Below are positions 8,935-16,578 of a DNA stretch of 64,000 bases, in pieces. Made by a program: the position numbers and the translations under genes. Numbering within the stretch: the first letter of the stretch is position 1; every line of letters starts with the position of its first letter. Source of the stretch: Bacillota bacterium (GTDB lineage Bacteria > Bacillota > Clostridia > Acetivibrionales > JAEZXR01); assembly GCA_023419605.1 (NCBI GenBank), contig JAEZXR010000013.1, forward strand, positions 1 through 64,000, written 5' to 3'. The notes beneath the pieces are model-generated. The model ran no database searches. It saw only the letters and a program-made list of their open reading frames with translations, and was not told the origin of the DNA.

Positions 8935-8968
8935 AAAAATAAGGGGTGATAACCCTGCTATCACCCCT
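8935..8968 (-). terminator. Terminator at the end of the TetR-type gene
   Basis: Read on the minus strand, AGGGGTGATA and TATCACCCCT (8968-8942) form a 10-bp stem, followed by TATTTTTT. The stem overlaps the regulator's stop codon. It separates the regulator transcript from ohyA, which therefore needs its own promoter. Confidence 0.8.
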
Positions 8969-9518
8969 GCGTAAATTTTTCAATTGCCCGGCCTATATCG
9001 CCTTCAATCAGCTTGCTGAGATTTTTAATAATATGGTCAGGTGCCTCTTTTGTTCCATTTCTCAGCCATACCAGCAGCAGCCCAATGAAAGCGTAACTGT
9101 AAAAATTGGCGATGAACTTTTTATCTTCCGGTGAAATATTTGTTCCTTCCGATAATTCATCCACTACGCCAGTTAACAAATCAACGGTAACACTCAGAAG
9201 AAACACTTCCAGATGATCTCTTCCCAGGGAATGATAGGTATTCATGCAGAAGGTCTTGTTTTTGGAAACGTATTGAAAAATCTTCAAAAAGCCGTGCTGC
9301 CATGTTTCATAGGTCTTATAATCAGCGATTGCACCGAGGGCCTCGGTTTTGTAAATCCAGCCCAGCAAATCATAGATATCTTGGAAGTGATAGTAAAAGG
9401 TCTGCCGGTTAACACCGCAATCGGTTACTACATCCTTTACGGTAATTTTCTCAAGGGATGTCTTTTCCATCAGTTTTTTCAGTGATGCGGCCAGCTCTTT
9501 TTTTGTCATTAGGGACAT
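8961..9518 (-). CDS. TetR/AcrR-family transcriptional regulator
   Basis: A 185-residue regulator with a TetR-type N-terminal HTH (TKKELAASLKKLMEKTSLEKITVKDVV, shown here in two parts: TKKELAASLKKLMEK and ITVKDVVTDCGVNRQTFYYH). The NRQTFYYHF recognition-helix signature is diagnostic. The C-terminal part resembles the TetR_C_8/DhaS-like group. It sits directly upstream of oleate hydratase on the same strand, and the gap holds a 19-bp palindrome, so it likely controls ohyA and perhaps responds to fatty acids (inference). GAAGGTGTACCT precedes the ATG. Confidence 0.85.
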   Translation of the reverse strand: MSLMTKKELAASLKKLMEKTSLEKITVKDVVTDCGVNRQTFYYHFQDIYDLLGWIYKTEALGAIADYKTYETWQHGFLKIFQYVSKNKTFCMNTYHSLGRDHLEVFLLSVTVDLLTGVVDELSEGTNISPEDKKFIANFYSYAFIGLLLVWLRNGTKEAPDHIIKNLSKLIEGDIGRAIEKFTQG

Positions 9519-9886
9519 AGGTACACCTTCTTTGTTAAATTTTTCTGCGTAAATTATAAATAATCCCTATACGGATAATACACTGCTGTCTACTGTCTAA
9601 AGTCTTTTGGAGGACAATTTTACCTCTCTATAGTGTATCATAAAACATTGAAAATAGGAATTATAGAATTGTAAATTTTGGTAAATAGGAACTTGAAAAC
9701 GTATGCAGCGGTAATGCGCACAGGCAGCTGCGACAGTAAAGAAGAGCGCAGCTGGTTTGGGAATAAAGGCCGGCGATATGCTTTAAAATTGTCCATAAGA
9801 AGTTCAACTCAAGTACACACGGAGTACACATGGGCACTCTATAATCAGCCTGTAAGTAAAAATTAATTTTTAGGAGGTTATAATCC
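9519..9886 (+). promoter_or_regulatory. Intergenic region with tandem 11-bp repeats and a -10 box
   Basis: This 368-bp gap separates the TetR-type gene from the secreted-protein gene. It contains CAGCTGCG (9725-9732) facing CGCAGCTG (9747-9754), a leader hairpin candidate. AGTACACACGG (9812-9822) and AGTACACATGG (9823-9833) are direct repeats of 11-bp period, with a weaker third unit AGTTCAACTCA at 9801. A perfect TATAAT follows at 9840-9845. Tandem 11-bp repeats in place of a -35 box are the pattern used by OmpR/PhoB-type regulators, and such a regulator is encoded just downstream at 10810. Confidence 0.55.
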
Positions 9887-10690
9887 ATGAAAAAAATTAT
9901 TTTAGCATCATTGATCGCATCGGTAGCTATGTCTGCATCTTCAGCAGTGTCCTATGCTCAAACCGACAACAGCCCAAAGGAAAAAAATGTACTATATCAA
10001 AGAGTTAATGCTCCATCAGCATCCATGGAGTTGTCGGGGATAGTACAGGAAGTATCGGACAACAAAATGACGGTAAAGGGAGAGGATGGAAGGTCTTACC
10101 TGGTAATGCTGGATCAATTCTCAAAGATCGATGGATTTAAGGAGCTTGAATTGAAAGCAGGAACTGAAGTATCTATGAAAAGTGCGCAGCCCAATAGGAT
10201 CACTTTGAGTGAGGATATTGGGAAAGCAGTAACTTTTGCAATATCCTCCGTACCCGCAGTACTCAAAGAGGCTGGTGGAATTGATACGGTTGCGGGTACA
10301 CTGGATGAAAAAGAAGTGGGTGCAATAGAAAAAGGGGACGCCACAATCTATACTATTGAACCGGGTAAGGACGGTGAAATGGTGGAGGCAGTTACTGCTA
10401 TGGCTGCAGTTACAGTTAGTGCCGGAGATATAGACCAAACGAAAGAAGAAAGCACAGAACAAGGCAAGGAGGGGGAAGCGGCTGAAAGAGTTGCGACTGT
10501 GACTGCAGTTGCAATTGACACCAAGAATATGGGCGAAACAGAAAAAGGACGCATTCCCTTTTTTGCTGCTGCGTTGAGTACGGTGGATGGAACCATCAAA
10601 ATGGCTGCCCTCGATGGGGAAAATGTTAAACTATGTTTTGTGCCTGAAGAAATTACTGCCAATGGTAAAACAATTAAGTTACATAAGTAA
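9887..10690 (+). CDS. Secreted protein of unknown function next to a two-component system
   Basis: A 267-residue protein with a clear signal peptide (MKKIILASLIASVAMSASSA, cleavage near SYA-Q at about residue 24). The start is preceded by AGGAGGTTATAATCC. After the signal, residues about 50-100 look like a small beta-barrel (ELSGIVQEVSDNKMTVKGED has the alternating pattern of OB-like domains). The middle is Glu/Lys-rich and low in complexity. I do not recognise a named family. Tandem repeats in front suggest control by the OmpR-type regulator downstream, so it may be a target or an accessory ligand of that sensor system (inference). Confidence 0.75.
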   Translation: MKKIILASLIASVAMSASSAVSYAQTDNSPKEKNVLYQRVNAPSASMELSGIVQEVSDNKMTVKGEDGRSYLVMLDQFSKIDGFKELELKAGTEVSMKSAQPNRITLSEDIGKAVTFAISSVPAVLKEAGGIDTVAGTLDEKEVGAIEKGDATIYTIEPGKDGEMVEAVTAMAAVTVSAGDIDQTKEESTEQGKEGEAAERVATVTAVAIDTKNMGETEKGRIPFFAAALSTVDGTIKMAALDGENVKLCFVPEEITANGKTIKLHK

Positions 10691-10710
10691 AATAAAGAAT
10701 AATTCCCAGT

Positions 10711-10759
10711 ATGACATAATACTTGCCTATAGTATAATTATAGGCAAGTATTATGTCAT
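10711..10759. repeat. Perfect 21-bp inverted repeat (strong hairpin)
   Basis: The arms 10711-10731 and 10739-10759 are exact reverse complements (they start ATGACATAATACTTGCC) around a 7-nt loop GTATAAT. A T-run follows after a short GC stretch (TAATTTTTT at 10768-10776). It sits between the secreted-protein gene and the response regulator gene, so it can act as a terminator or attenuator for the first gene. The unusually long perfect stem would also suit a small dispersed repeat. Confidence 0.7.
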
Positions 10760-10809
10760 GCGTGGGTAATTTTTTATTTATATGAACAAAAAAGTGGGGT
10801 TCTACCGGT

Positions 10810-11490
10810 ATGAGCAAAAATATACTTTTGGTCGAAGATGATGCGAGAGTGAGGGAATTCATTGCTGACTATTTTATAAAGGAAGGATTTCAGATCCATG
10901 AAGCTGAAAATGGCAGAGCAGCGATGGAACTCTTTGAATCGCTGGAGATCAGTCTGGTTATTCTCGATATCATGATCCCTGAATTGGATGGATGGTCGGT
11001 CTGCAAAAGGTTAAGAAAGATATCTGATGTACCTATTATTATGTTAACTGCAAGATCGGATGAAGATGATAAATTAATGGGGTATGACCTGGGGGCGGAT
11101 GATTATGTGACAAAGCCCTTCAGTCCGAGGGTGTTGGTAGCTAAGGCCAAAATGCTTCTTAAAAGAGTGGAAGGGTCTGTGGGAAGAAATGATGGAACGC
11201 TGCGTTTACAGGATATAGAAATAAACAGACTATCCTGTACTGTTACCATCGATAATGAACTGGTTGAACTTGCTCCTAAGGAATATCAACTTCTGCTTTA
11301 CCTGGCGGAGAATAAGGGAATCGTCCTTTCCAGGGAAAATATTTTAAGCAAGGTCTGGGGATATGATTATTATGGAGATTTAAGAACTGTTGATACACAC
11401 ATTAAGAAATTACGAAGCAAGCTTGGTGAAAAGGCTGTTTGTATAGCAACCGTTATTGGGGCAGGTTATAAATTTGAGGTGGGCAAATGA
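10810..11490 (+). CDS. OmpR/PhoB-family response regulator
   Basis: A 226-residue regulator with a receiver domain (acidic pair at residues 9-11, phospho-acceptor Asp53 in VILDIMIPELDGW, Lys in VTKPFSPRVL) and a C-terminal winged-helix domain (SRENILSKVWGYDYYGDLRT, DTHIKKLRSKLG). It receives phosphate from the histidine kinase, whose start overlaps its stop (ATGA, 11487-11490). Candidate target: the tandem 11-bp repeats at 9801-9833. Confidence 0.93.
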   Translation: MSKNILLVEDDARVREFIADYFIKEGFQIHEAENGRAAMELFESLEISLVILDIMIPELDGWSVCKRLRKISDVPIIMLTARSDEDDKLMGYDLGADDYVTKPFSPRVLVAKAKMLLKRVEGSVGRNDGTLRLQDIEINRLSCTVTIDNELVELAPKEYQLLLYLAENKGIVLSRENILSKVWGYDYYGDLRTVDTHIKKLRSKLGEKAVCIATVIGAGYKFEVGK

Positions 11491-13415
11491 AAAAACGCAG
11501 TATTATTTTCAGGTTATTTATTATTACCTTAGTGTGCTTTACTTTCTTTGTGGGAATTTTCATGGCAGGACAAACACTGTTTTTTAAAAAATTTTATGTA
11601 AACATGAAAGTCTCCAGGTTGGTAAAAAATATGGAGGCTTTCAGCCTTAGGTATACCAATGAAAATTGGAGTGAACCCGACATTATCCAAAATGTAAATA
11701 AATTTGCGGATCAAAACAGTGCGCAGATTGCCATACTTGATAAAAATGGAAATACGAAGTATACTCCCAAGTATGAAGTAGTTTTGGAGAGTGATGGCAA
11801 GAACAGGATTAAAATTCCCCTGAATAATATTGCCTACCTCGATGGATTTCAGAATCTGAAGCTCGCAGTTGGAGCGGAAATTGAGGTGGAAGGGTATTTT
11901 AGCGATGATTTGAGTTTTATGTTTTCTCTCATGGGAATAAAAAAAGGCGAGGAAGAATGGAAAAACTCAAATGTTACACAGGCAATAGTCAGCGTATCTC
12001 CTAAACAGGCGATTGGAGCAGACGACCTGAATGTAACCACCCTCAGGCCCCTCTTAGGAACAGTGAGTTCGGAAGCAGTGACAAGTAGCAGTGGTGAAGT
12101 AGCTGCTATCTCCGCATCTGCCCTACGGATCGTCGATGTGGCAGATCGGATGATGTTAAAGCAACTCCATGGAAAAATAATCGATCTAAAAGTACCTTCC
12201 AAAATCGAGCAAATGACGGGATATAACAGTAGTCTGCTGTGGTCTGCAATTGATTATTGGAGCTGGCTTGCCAATACCGGCAAGATTGCAATGAAACCCG
12301 GAAAGACGACGGAATTGCAATACTCCGGTTTCTCAAACGGCACCAATGGTATTATACTTGCCAGGTCAATAATAACAGAGAATCAAATATCCGGATATGT
12401 ATTTGCCGTTTCCTCCCTCCAGCCTGTGGGAGAAGCTGTAGATGCAATGAAGGATTATTACCTGTATGCTTTTTTGGTTGCCCTTCTATTGATTGCAGTC
12501 ATGTCACTGCTTTTTTCCAAAATCGTGTCCAAGCCATTGATAGAAATGAACCGGGTTGCGGTCAAGATGGCAGATTTGGATTTTTCAGAAGAGTGCGTCG
12601 TAGAATCTAGGGATGAAATGGGGAGTCTGGCTGTGAGCCTAAATCGCTTGTCACAAAACCTGGGTGCAAGTTTACGGGAATTAAGAGCTGCCAATGAGCA
12701 GCTTCAGCAGGATATCGAAAAAGAAAGAAGCCTTGAAAAAATGCGTAAGGAATTCGTTTCGGCCGTCTCCCACGAATTTAAGACACCCTTGGGCATTATA
12801 AAAGGATTTGCCGAAGGGCTTAAAGATCATGTTGCCGAAGAGAAAAAGGATTACTATATCGATGTAATTCAAGATGAAATTGAAAAGCTGGATGAACTGG
12901 TGCTGGACCTGTTGGACCTGGCCAAGCTTGAGTCAAAGGCTTATAAATTGAATCTGGAAAATTTCTGTATGATTGATCTGTTGGACGAAGTTCAGAGTAG
13001 GTTGCTTACCTATATGAACCATAAGAATATAGAACTGATATTCACCTATGAACACAGAGATATCGAGGTTTGTGCCGACAGAAGGAGAATTGAACAGGTC
13101 GTAACGAATATAGTAAGCAATGCCATACGACATACTCCGAAGGATGCCCATATTAAAATATGCGCTGAAAGGGAAAAAGAGGAACTATATGTTTATATAG
13201 AAAACATCGGAAAGCCTATTGCTGAGGAGGATATGCCCAAGATCTGGGACAGGTTTTACAGGACTGAAAAATCCAGAGACCGGAAAACGGGTGGTACCGG
13301 ACTTGGGCTATCCATTGTCAAAAATATTCTGGAATTGCACGAAAGTCGGTTTGGTGTTGAAAATACCAATGATGGAGTGCGGTTTTATTTTACATTAAAA
13401 CTATCTCAGGAATAA
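11487..13415 (+). CDS. Membrane sensor histidine kinase with large extracellular domain
   Basis: A 642-residue kinase. TM1 is at about residues 8-30 and TM2 at about 321-345 (LYAFLVALLLIAVMSLLF), enclosing a roughly 290-residue extracellular sensor region. Then come HAMP, a HisKA dimerisation helix with phospho-acceptor His429 in VSHEFKTPLG, and a HATPase domain (NIVSNAIRHTP N-box, GGTGLGLSIVKNIL G-box). The extracellular part includes an Ala/Ser/Val-rich stretch around residues 185-215 (VSSEAVTSSSGEVAAISAS) of unknown role. It is translationally coupled to the response regulator. The ligand is unknown; the upstream secreted protein is a candidate partner (inference). Confidence 0.93.
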   Translation: MKKRSIIFRLFIITLVCFTFFVGIFMAGQTLFFKKFYVNMKVSRLVKNMEAFSLRYTNENWSEPDIIQNVNKFADQNSAQIAILDKNGNTKYTPKYEVVLESDGKNRIKIPLNNIAYLDGFQNLKLAVGAEIEVEGYFSDDLSFMFSLMGIKKGEEEWKNSNVTQAIVSVSPKQAIGADDLNVTTLRPLLGTVSSEAVTSSSGEVAAISASALRIVDVADRMMLKQLHGKIIDLKVPSKIEQMTGYNSSLLWSAIDYWSWLANTGKIAMKPGKTTELQYSGFSNGTNGIILARSIITENQISGYVFAVSSLQPVGEAVDAMKDYYLYAFLVALLLIAVMSLLFSKIVSKPLIEMNRVAVKMADLDFSEECVVESRDEMGSLAVSLNRLSQNLGASLRELRAANEQLQQDIEKERSLEKMRKEFVSAVSHEFKTPLGIIKGFAEGLKDHVAEEKKDYYIDVIQDEIEKLDELVLDLLDLAKLESKAYKLNLENFCMIDLLDEVQSRLLTYMNHKNIELIFTYEHRDIEVCADRRRIEQVVTNIVSNAIRHTPKDAHIKICAEREKEELYVYIENIGKPIAEEDMPKIWDRFYRTEKSRDRKTGGTGLGLSIVKNILELHESRFGVENTNDGVRFYFTLKLSQE

Positions 13416-13670
13416 ATCTGAATTACGTTTATTCAAAACTGGGAGGGGAAAAAAAGCAATAATCTGTCAAAGGGGCAGCATAGGTAAGGTAAAATGGTTC
13501 CAGCAGAGTTTTGATCAAGGCTATTTGTATCTGCTATCTGTAATTTACCGTGTGCGATGTCTTATATTGCATACCACCCCTATGAAAAAAATCACATTTC
13601 CTGGGCCACTTGTAGAGTATGTGCTGGCGTATTTGCGAAGTATGGCTAAAAAATACTATACGGTTCGTCG
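13416..13670. other. Intergenic region, no gene recognised
   Basis: A 255-bp stretch between the histidine kinase and the end of the convergent sigma-like pair. Short open frames exist on the plus strand but lack a convincing ribosome binding site or family resemblance. No clear terminator hairpin was found here. Confidence 0.5.
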
Positions 13671-13889
13671 CTATAATTGGTTATGTATAATGCTGATCAA
13701 TTCTATTTTTAATGTTTGGATGGCCTCCTCTCTGGGAAGCATTATAAATTTCGATAAATATTCGATATCGCCTGTGAAAAGATCAATGATTTCCTCCATG
13801 GATTCCTTATCCCCGCTTTGTGCTTTTTTCACTGTTTGCTTGAATTGGCTAGATTTTTCCGCATCAATTCTAAACCTTTCATTTTCCAT
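13671..13889 (-). CDS. Small sigma-region-2-like protein (RsoA-like, HTH_16 type)
   Basis: A 72-residue protein with the motif VKKAQSGDKESMEEIIDLF, followed by a short helix and EAIQTLKIELISIIH. This matches the N-terminal sigma-factor helix family in which a Gly-Asp-x-x-Ala/Ser-Met motif precedes a region-2-like fold, as in RsoA of Bacillus subtilis. It ends before any region-4 part. The start has GGGGGTGAGCAA upstream and lies 61 nt inside the upstream gene, so the two are translationally coupled. It probably works together with the 119-residue protein as a two-part sigma factor (inference from the SigO-RsoA precedent). Confidence 0.7.
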   Translation of the reverse strand: MENERFRIDAEKSSQFKQTVKKAQSGDKESMEEIIDLFTGDIEYLSKFIMLPREEAIQTLKIELISIIHNQL

Positions 13890-14188
13890 TTGCTCACCCC
13901 CTGTTGAGTTATCTTAAGTTCACACGCAACCTCCTTTTCTGTCCTTCCATCGATAATGGTTCTCTGGATAATGTATCTACATTTCTCCCAGGGAATGGTA
14001 TCCAGAAGTTCCTTTACATAAATTTCCGATAAAACCTCTGATTCAAAGCTAAAATTATACACTTGATTGTCGTAAAGAGTGTAGCATTCCTTTTCCTGAC
14101 GTGTTCGGGTTCTATACTGTATTCTCCAAGCTGCCCTTCTTAATAGTTTCCTACAAATTTCTACTGAGATATCTTCATTTGCGTGCAT
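13829..14188 (-). CDS. Sigma-region-4-like protein (SigO/UviA-like half of a split sigma factor)
   Basis: A 119-residue protein whose C-terminal half is a sigma-70 region 4 HTH: RTIIDGRTEKEVACELKITQ followed by QGVSKWKMKGLELMRK. The N-terminal half is basic and helical. It lacks an obvious region 2, which the overlapping 72-residue gene could supply. GGAGGGTTATTT precedes the ATG. It is transcribed away from the lysis cassette, so the 378-bp divergent region can hold promoters for both. A role in turning on the lysis and injection-system genes is inference. Confidence 0.7.
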   Translation of the reverse strand: MHANEDISVEICRKLLRRAAWRIQYRTRTRQEKECYTLYDNQVYNFSFESEVLSEIYVKELLDTIPWEKCRYIIQRTIIDGRTEKEVACELKITQQGVSKWKMKGLELMRKNLANSSKQ

Positions 14189-14569
14189 AAATAACCCTCC
14201 ATAACTGACGAATTTTTATTGCGCGTAACTTAATTATGGAATTACTTTAAAGTCGTTTGGTACAGTGTTAAAGCTCTGTAGCGTATAGGGCTTTGCAGGA
14301 TGCGCAATCGATAGATACGATGCGCATCCGACAAAGTTCTACCATATTACAAGAGGTTGTAAATATTGCTTTTTAACAATAGTAGTAAATATTACCAAGG
14401 GATTTACAACCTCTTTAATAAAATTTTATACACTTTTGGAATATAATGTATATATTTTTTAGGGAAGTTGTAAAAGGCCTGTCGAAATTACCTAGAATGA
14501 TGAAGAGGAGGGTAGTGTAAAAAGAGCTGGAACAAATATTTCAGAAAAGGAAGGGGGTGTCTGACTGTG
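14189..14569. promoter_or_regulatory. Divergent control region between sigma-like pair and lysis cassette
   Basis: This region contains a GC-rich hairpin (CTTTG at 14291, GGATGCGCA facing TGCGCATCC, closing CAAAG at 14336). It also has a perfect 14-bp inverted repeat: AAGAGGTTGTAAAT (14351-14364) and ATTTACAACCTCTT (14402-14415). A further GTTGTAAA lies at 14467-14474. TATAAT is at 14442-14447 without a good -35 box. The repeated GTTGTAAA motif, in both orientations, is a good candidate for an alternative-sigma or activator site. Confidence 0.6.
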
Positions 14570-15187
14570 ATGACTGAACCGCTTGATGGCCTCACAAAAG
14601 AGGCAATTGCAAAAATGGTGGAAAACGCGACTACCCAAAATCTGTCGGTCTGGGCCATGGTAGTTATATTGTCCGTTTTCCTCTGCGCAATGGTAGTCAT
14701 AATTAAGGTTTTTATGAGTTCATCCGTCAAGGCCAATGAAGGATTAAAGATGGTAATAGAGCAAAGTACGGAACAATTAAATATTTTTAGAAAATCGATT
14801 GATAAAATCTCGGAAAACTTCAGAATTCTTTCTGAAAATATGGCAAGGCTGCAAGTTGTAAAAATAGGTGAGGAGGACAAATTTGAAACACTTGCGCTTA
14901 ATTTGAATACTCTAAAACAAGAGATCCTGGACAACAATTCAAATGTTTTAAAAACAGTCATGGATCATGATCGCAACACATGTGAATTTTATTTGTCCAA
15001 TGAAAAAAACATCGACAAATTCAGAGCCAGTCTTCTGGAAATGAAAGCCTTTTGCGGAGTTGCATCCGACAAAAGAAAGCGGCTGGGAGATATACTTGTG
15101 GAAGATGGTATATGCACCCGTGAACAGATTAACCAGGCAGTAAAAAAGCAAACACTTTTGCAGTTAAAGGAAGATAAGAAAGGCTGA
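14570..15187 (+). CDS. Membrane-anchored coiled-coil protein of the lysis cassette
   Basis: A 205-residue protein with one membrane helix at about residues 25-48 (WAMVVILSVFLCAMVVIIKV), then a long helical, probably coiled-coil region. The C-terminal segment RLGDILVEDGICTREQINQA resembles the short helical domain found in type II/IV secretion ATPase N-termini. GGAAGGGGGTG precedes GTG 14567/ATG 14570. It is first in a cassette with a holin and an amidase, so a role in membrane permeabilisation, or as a BhlA/UviB-like holin partner or spanin-like link, is possible. I do not recognise a specific family. Confidence 0.6.
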   Translation: MTEPLDGLTKEAIAKMVENATTQNLSVWAMVVILSVFLCAMVVIIKVFMSSSVKANEGLKMVIEQSTEQLNIFRKSIDKISENFRILSENMARLQVVKIGEEDKFETLALNLNTLKQEILDNNSNVLKTVMDHDRNTCEFYLSNEKNIDKFRASLLEMKAFCGVASDKRKRLGDILVEDGICTREQINQAVKKQTLLQLKEDKKG

Positions 15188-15207
15188 GGTTACAGGAGGT
15201 AATCGGA

Positions 15208-15618
15208 GTGAGTGAATATATTACACCTGAAATATTCAATGCAATAATTACATTGATCATTGTTCCCATCCTGGGTATAGTGTCAAAATTTTTGATCACA
15301 TGCTTGAAGTGTAAAGTCGATGAATTAGAGCTAAGGATTCACAATGAAACACTCAATAAATACATTGCTATGGCGGAAGATGCAATAGAGACTGCCGTGA
15401 TTTGTGTAAATCAAACCTTTGTTGAGGTGATGAAGAAGCAGGGAACCTTTGATGAAGCTGCAATGGCGGAATCTTTTAGAATGGCAAAAAAGAAAGCGCT
15501 GATCATCATGGGAGATGCTCTGAAAAAAGTACTGGAAGCTGCCTATGGTGATATTGACGCCTGGCTGGACAGCAAAATCGAATTCTTTGTTAACCGCAAT
15601 AAAACAGCAGTTAAATGA
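15208..15618 (+). CDS. Phage-type holin, LL-H family
   Basis: A 136-residue protein. A membrane helix lies at about residues 8-34 (FNAIITLIIVPILGIVSKFL), followed by an amphipathic helical body with the KYIAMAEDAIETAVICVNQT and ADSFRMAKKKAL-like pattern typical of the Holin_LLH superfamily. It would form the membrane lesion through which the downstream amidase reaches peptidoglycan. GTG start with AGGAGGTAATCGGA upstream. It lies 20 nt after the previous gene and 75 nt before the amidase. In this locus it would serve release of injection-system particles rather than phage (inference). Confidence 0.75.
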   Translation: MSEYITPEIFNAIITLIIVPILGIVSKFLITCLKCKVDELELRIHNETLNKYIAMAEDAIETAVICVNQTFVEVMKKQGTFDEAAMAESFRMAKKKALIIMGDALKKVLEAAYGDIDAWLDSKIEFFVNRNKTAVK

Positions 15619-15692
15619 TTCTTCTCACAGGAAGTAAATAACTACCCCCTCTTATTTCAATGGTCCAAAGGGTAGAAAAGAGGTGTACCCGA

Positions 15693-16391
15693 ATGAATTT
15701 CACAATAATGACCACTTCAGAGCTTATAAATTATGTTAAAAGCATTACATGGTCAAGAAGTATAAGACAATTGCATGTCCATCATACATGGAAACCGGAC
15801 CACAGTGATTATAACGGCACAAACGGTCTTGCTCTGCAAATGGGCATGCATGATTATCATGTCAATGCAAATGGGTGGAAGGGTATCGGGCAGCACTTGA
15901 CACTCCTTCCTGACGGACAGTGGATTACCGGAAGGGATTTCAATACGGAACCTGCATCGATTCAGGGCTGGAACAGCGAAGCTTTCAGTATCGAAATGCT
16001 TGGGAATTTTGATATGGGCTGTGATGCCTTTGGAGGTATCCAGGCGGAAGCCATGTTTGAATTTTGCGCTTTTTTTGTTATACAGATGAAATTAAATGTA
16101 GAATCCGATGTGAAATTCCATCGGGACCACCCTGCGGCGGATAAAACCTGTCCCGGAAGCGGTATCAACAGAGCATGGTTTATGGATCATTTAACTGCTA
16201 AAATCCAGGAATTATCACCTCTTCCCAAGGAGGATGAAGCCTGGAAGCTCAGGGCTGTTGATGAGCTCGCGGCTGCGGGACTTCTTAACCAACCACAGAT
16301 GTGGAAGGATAAGATAAATGATCCTATGCCTGTATGGGCTGTTCTGACCGTCATCCACTCTGTTTTTAAAAATCTTTCCTCAAAGAAATAA
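15693..16391 (+). CDS. N-acetylmuramoyl-L-alanine amidase (endolysin)
   Basis: A 232-residue zinc amidase of the Amidase_2/PGRP fold that cleaves the bond between muramic acid and the peptide stem. Zinc ligands are visible: the first His in QLHVHHTWKP, the second in VKFHRDHP and the Cys in DKTCPGS. WSRSIRQLHVHH and FSIEMLGNFD are family segments. There is no signal peptide, so export depends on the holin upstream, as for phage endolysins. A C-terminal stretch of about 50 residues (VDELAAAGLLNQPQMWKD) is like a short wall- or domain-repeat module. ATG 15693 has AGAGGTGTACCC upstream; an earlier ATG at 15660 has no such site. Confidence 0.87.
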   Translation: MNFTIMTTSELINYVKSITWSRSIRQLHVHHTWKPDHSDYNGTNGLALQMGMHDYHVNANGWKGIGQHLTLLPDGQWITGRDFNTEPASIQGWNSEAFSIEMLGNFDMGCDAFGGIQAEAMFEFCAFFVIQMKLNVESDVKFHRDHPAADKTCPGSGINRAWFMDHLTAKIQELSPLPKEDEAWKLRAVDELAAAGLLNQPQMWKDKINDPMPVWAVLTVIHSVFKNLSSKK

Positions 16392-16455
16392 ATATAGATC
16401 ATGATGAAGGGAGGGGTTGCATTAAAAAGCTGTATTACGCAGGAATGGAGGTGTT

Positions 16456-16527
16456 TTGGCTACTTGTGAACGCTATAAAGGCTACTGCCCGCCATGGTCC
16501 GGGTTTTGTTCCGGCAGGGGGCGGTAA
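16456..16527 (+). CDS. Possible 23-residue Cys-containing small protein
   Basis: A TTG at 16456 preceded by GGAGGTG opens a 23-codon frame: MATCERYKGYCPPWSGFCSG followed by RGR and a stop. Three Cys, aromatic and Pro residues give it a designed look and the ribosome binding site is strong, but the frame is very short and the start is TTG. It sits in the 187-bp gap between the amidase and the large secreted protein. Confidence 0.35.
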   Translation: MATCERYKGYCPPWSGFCSGRGR

Positions 16528-16578
16528 AAAGAGTTATATTGGTAAAATAACATTTAGTAATTATTGGGGGAATGTATA

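Noticed and set aside
9678..9866. 62-codon open frame in the leader before the secreted-protein gene
   Set aside because: No ribosome binding site, and it covers the tandem repeats and -10 box, which are better explained as promoter.
13525..13917. Plus-strand open frame of 130 codons
   Set aside because: It overlaps the sigma-like genes antisense, has no ribosome binding site and no recognisable family.
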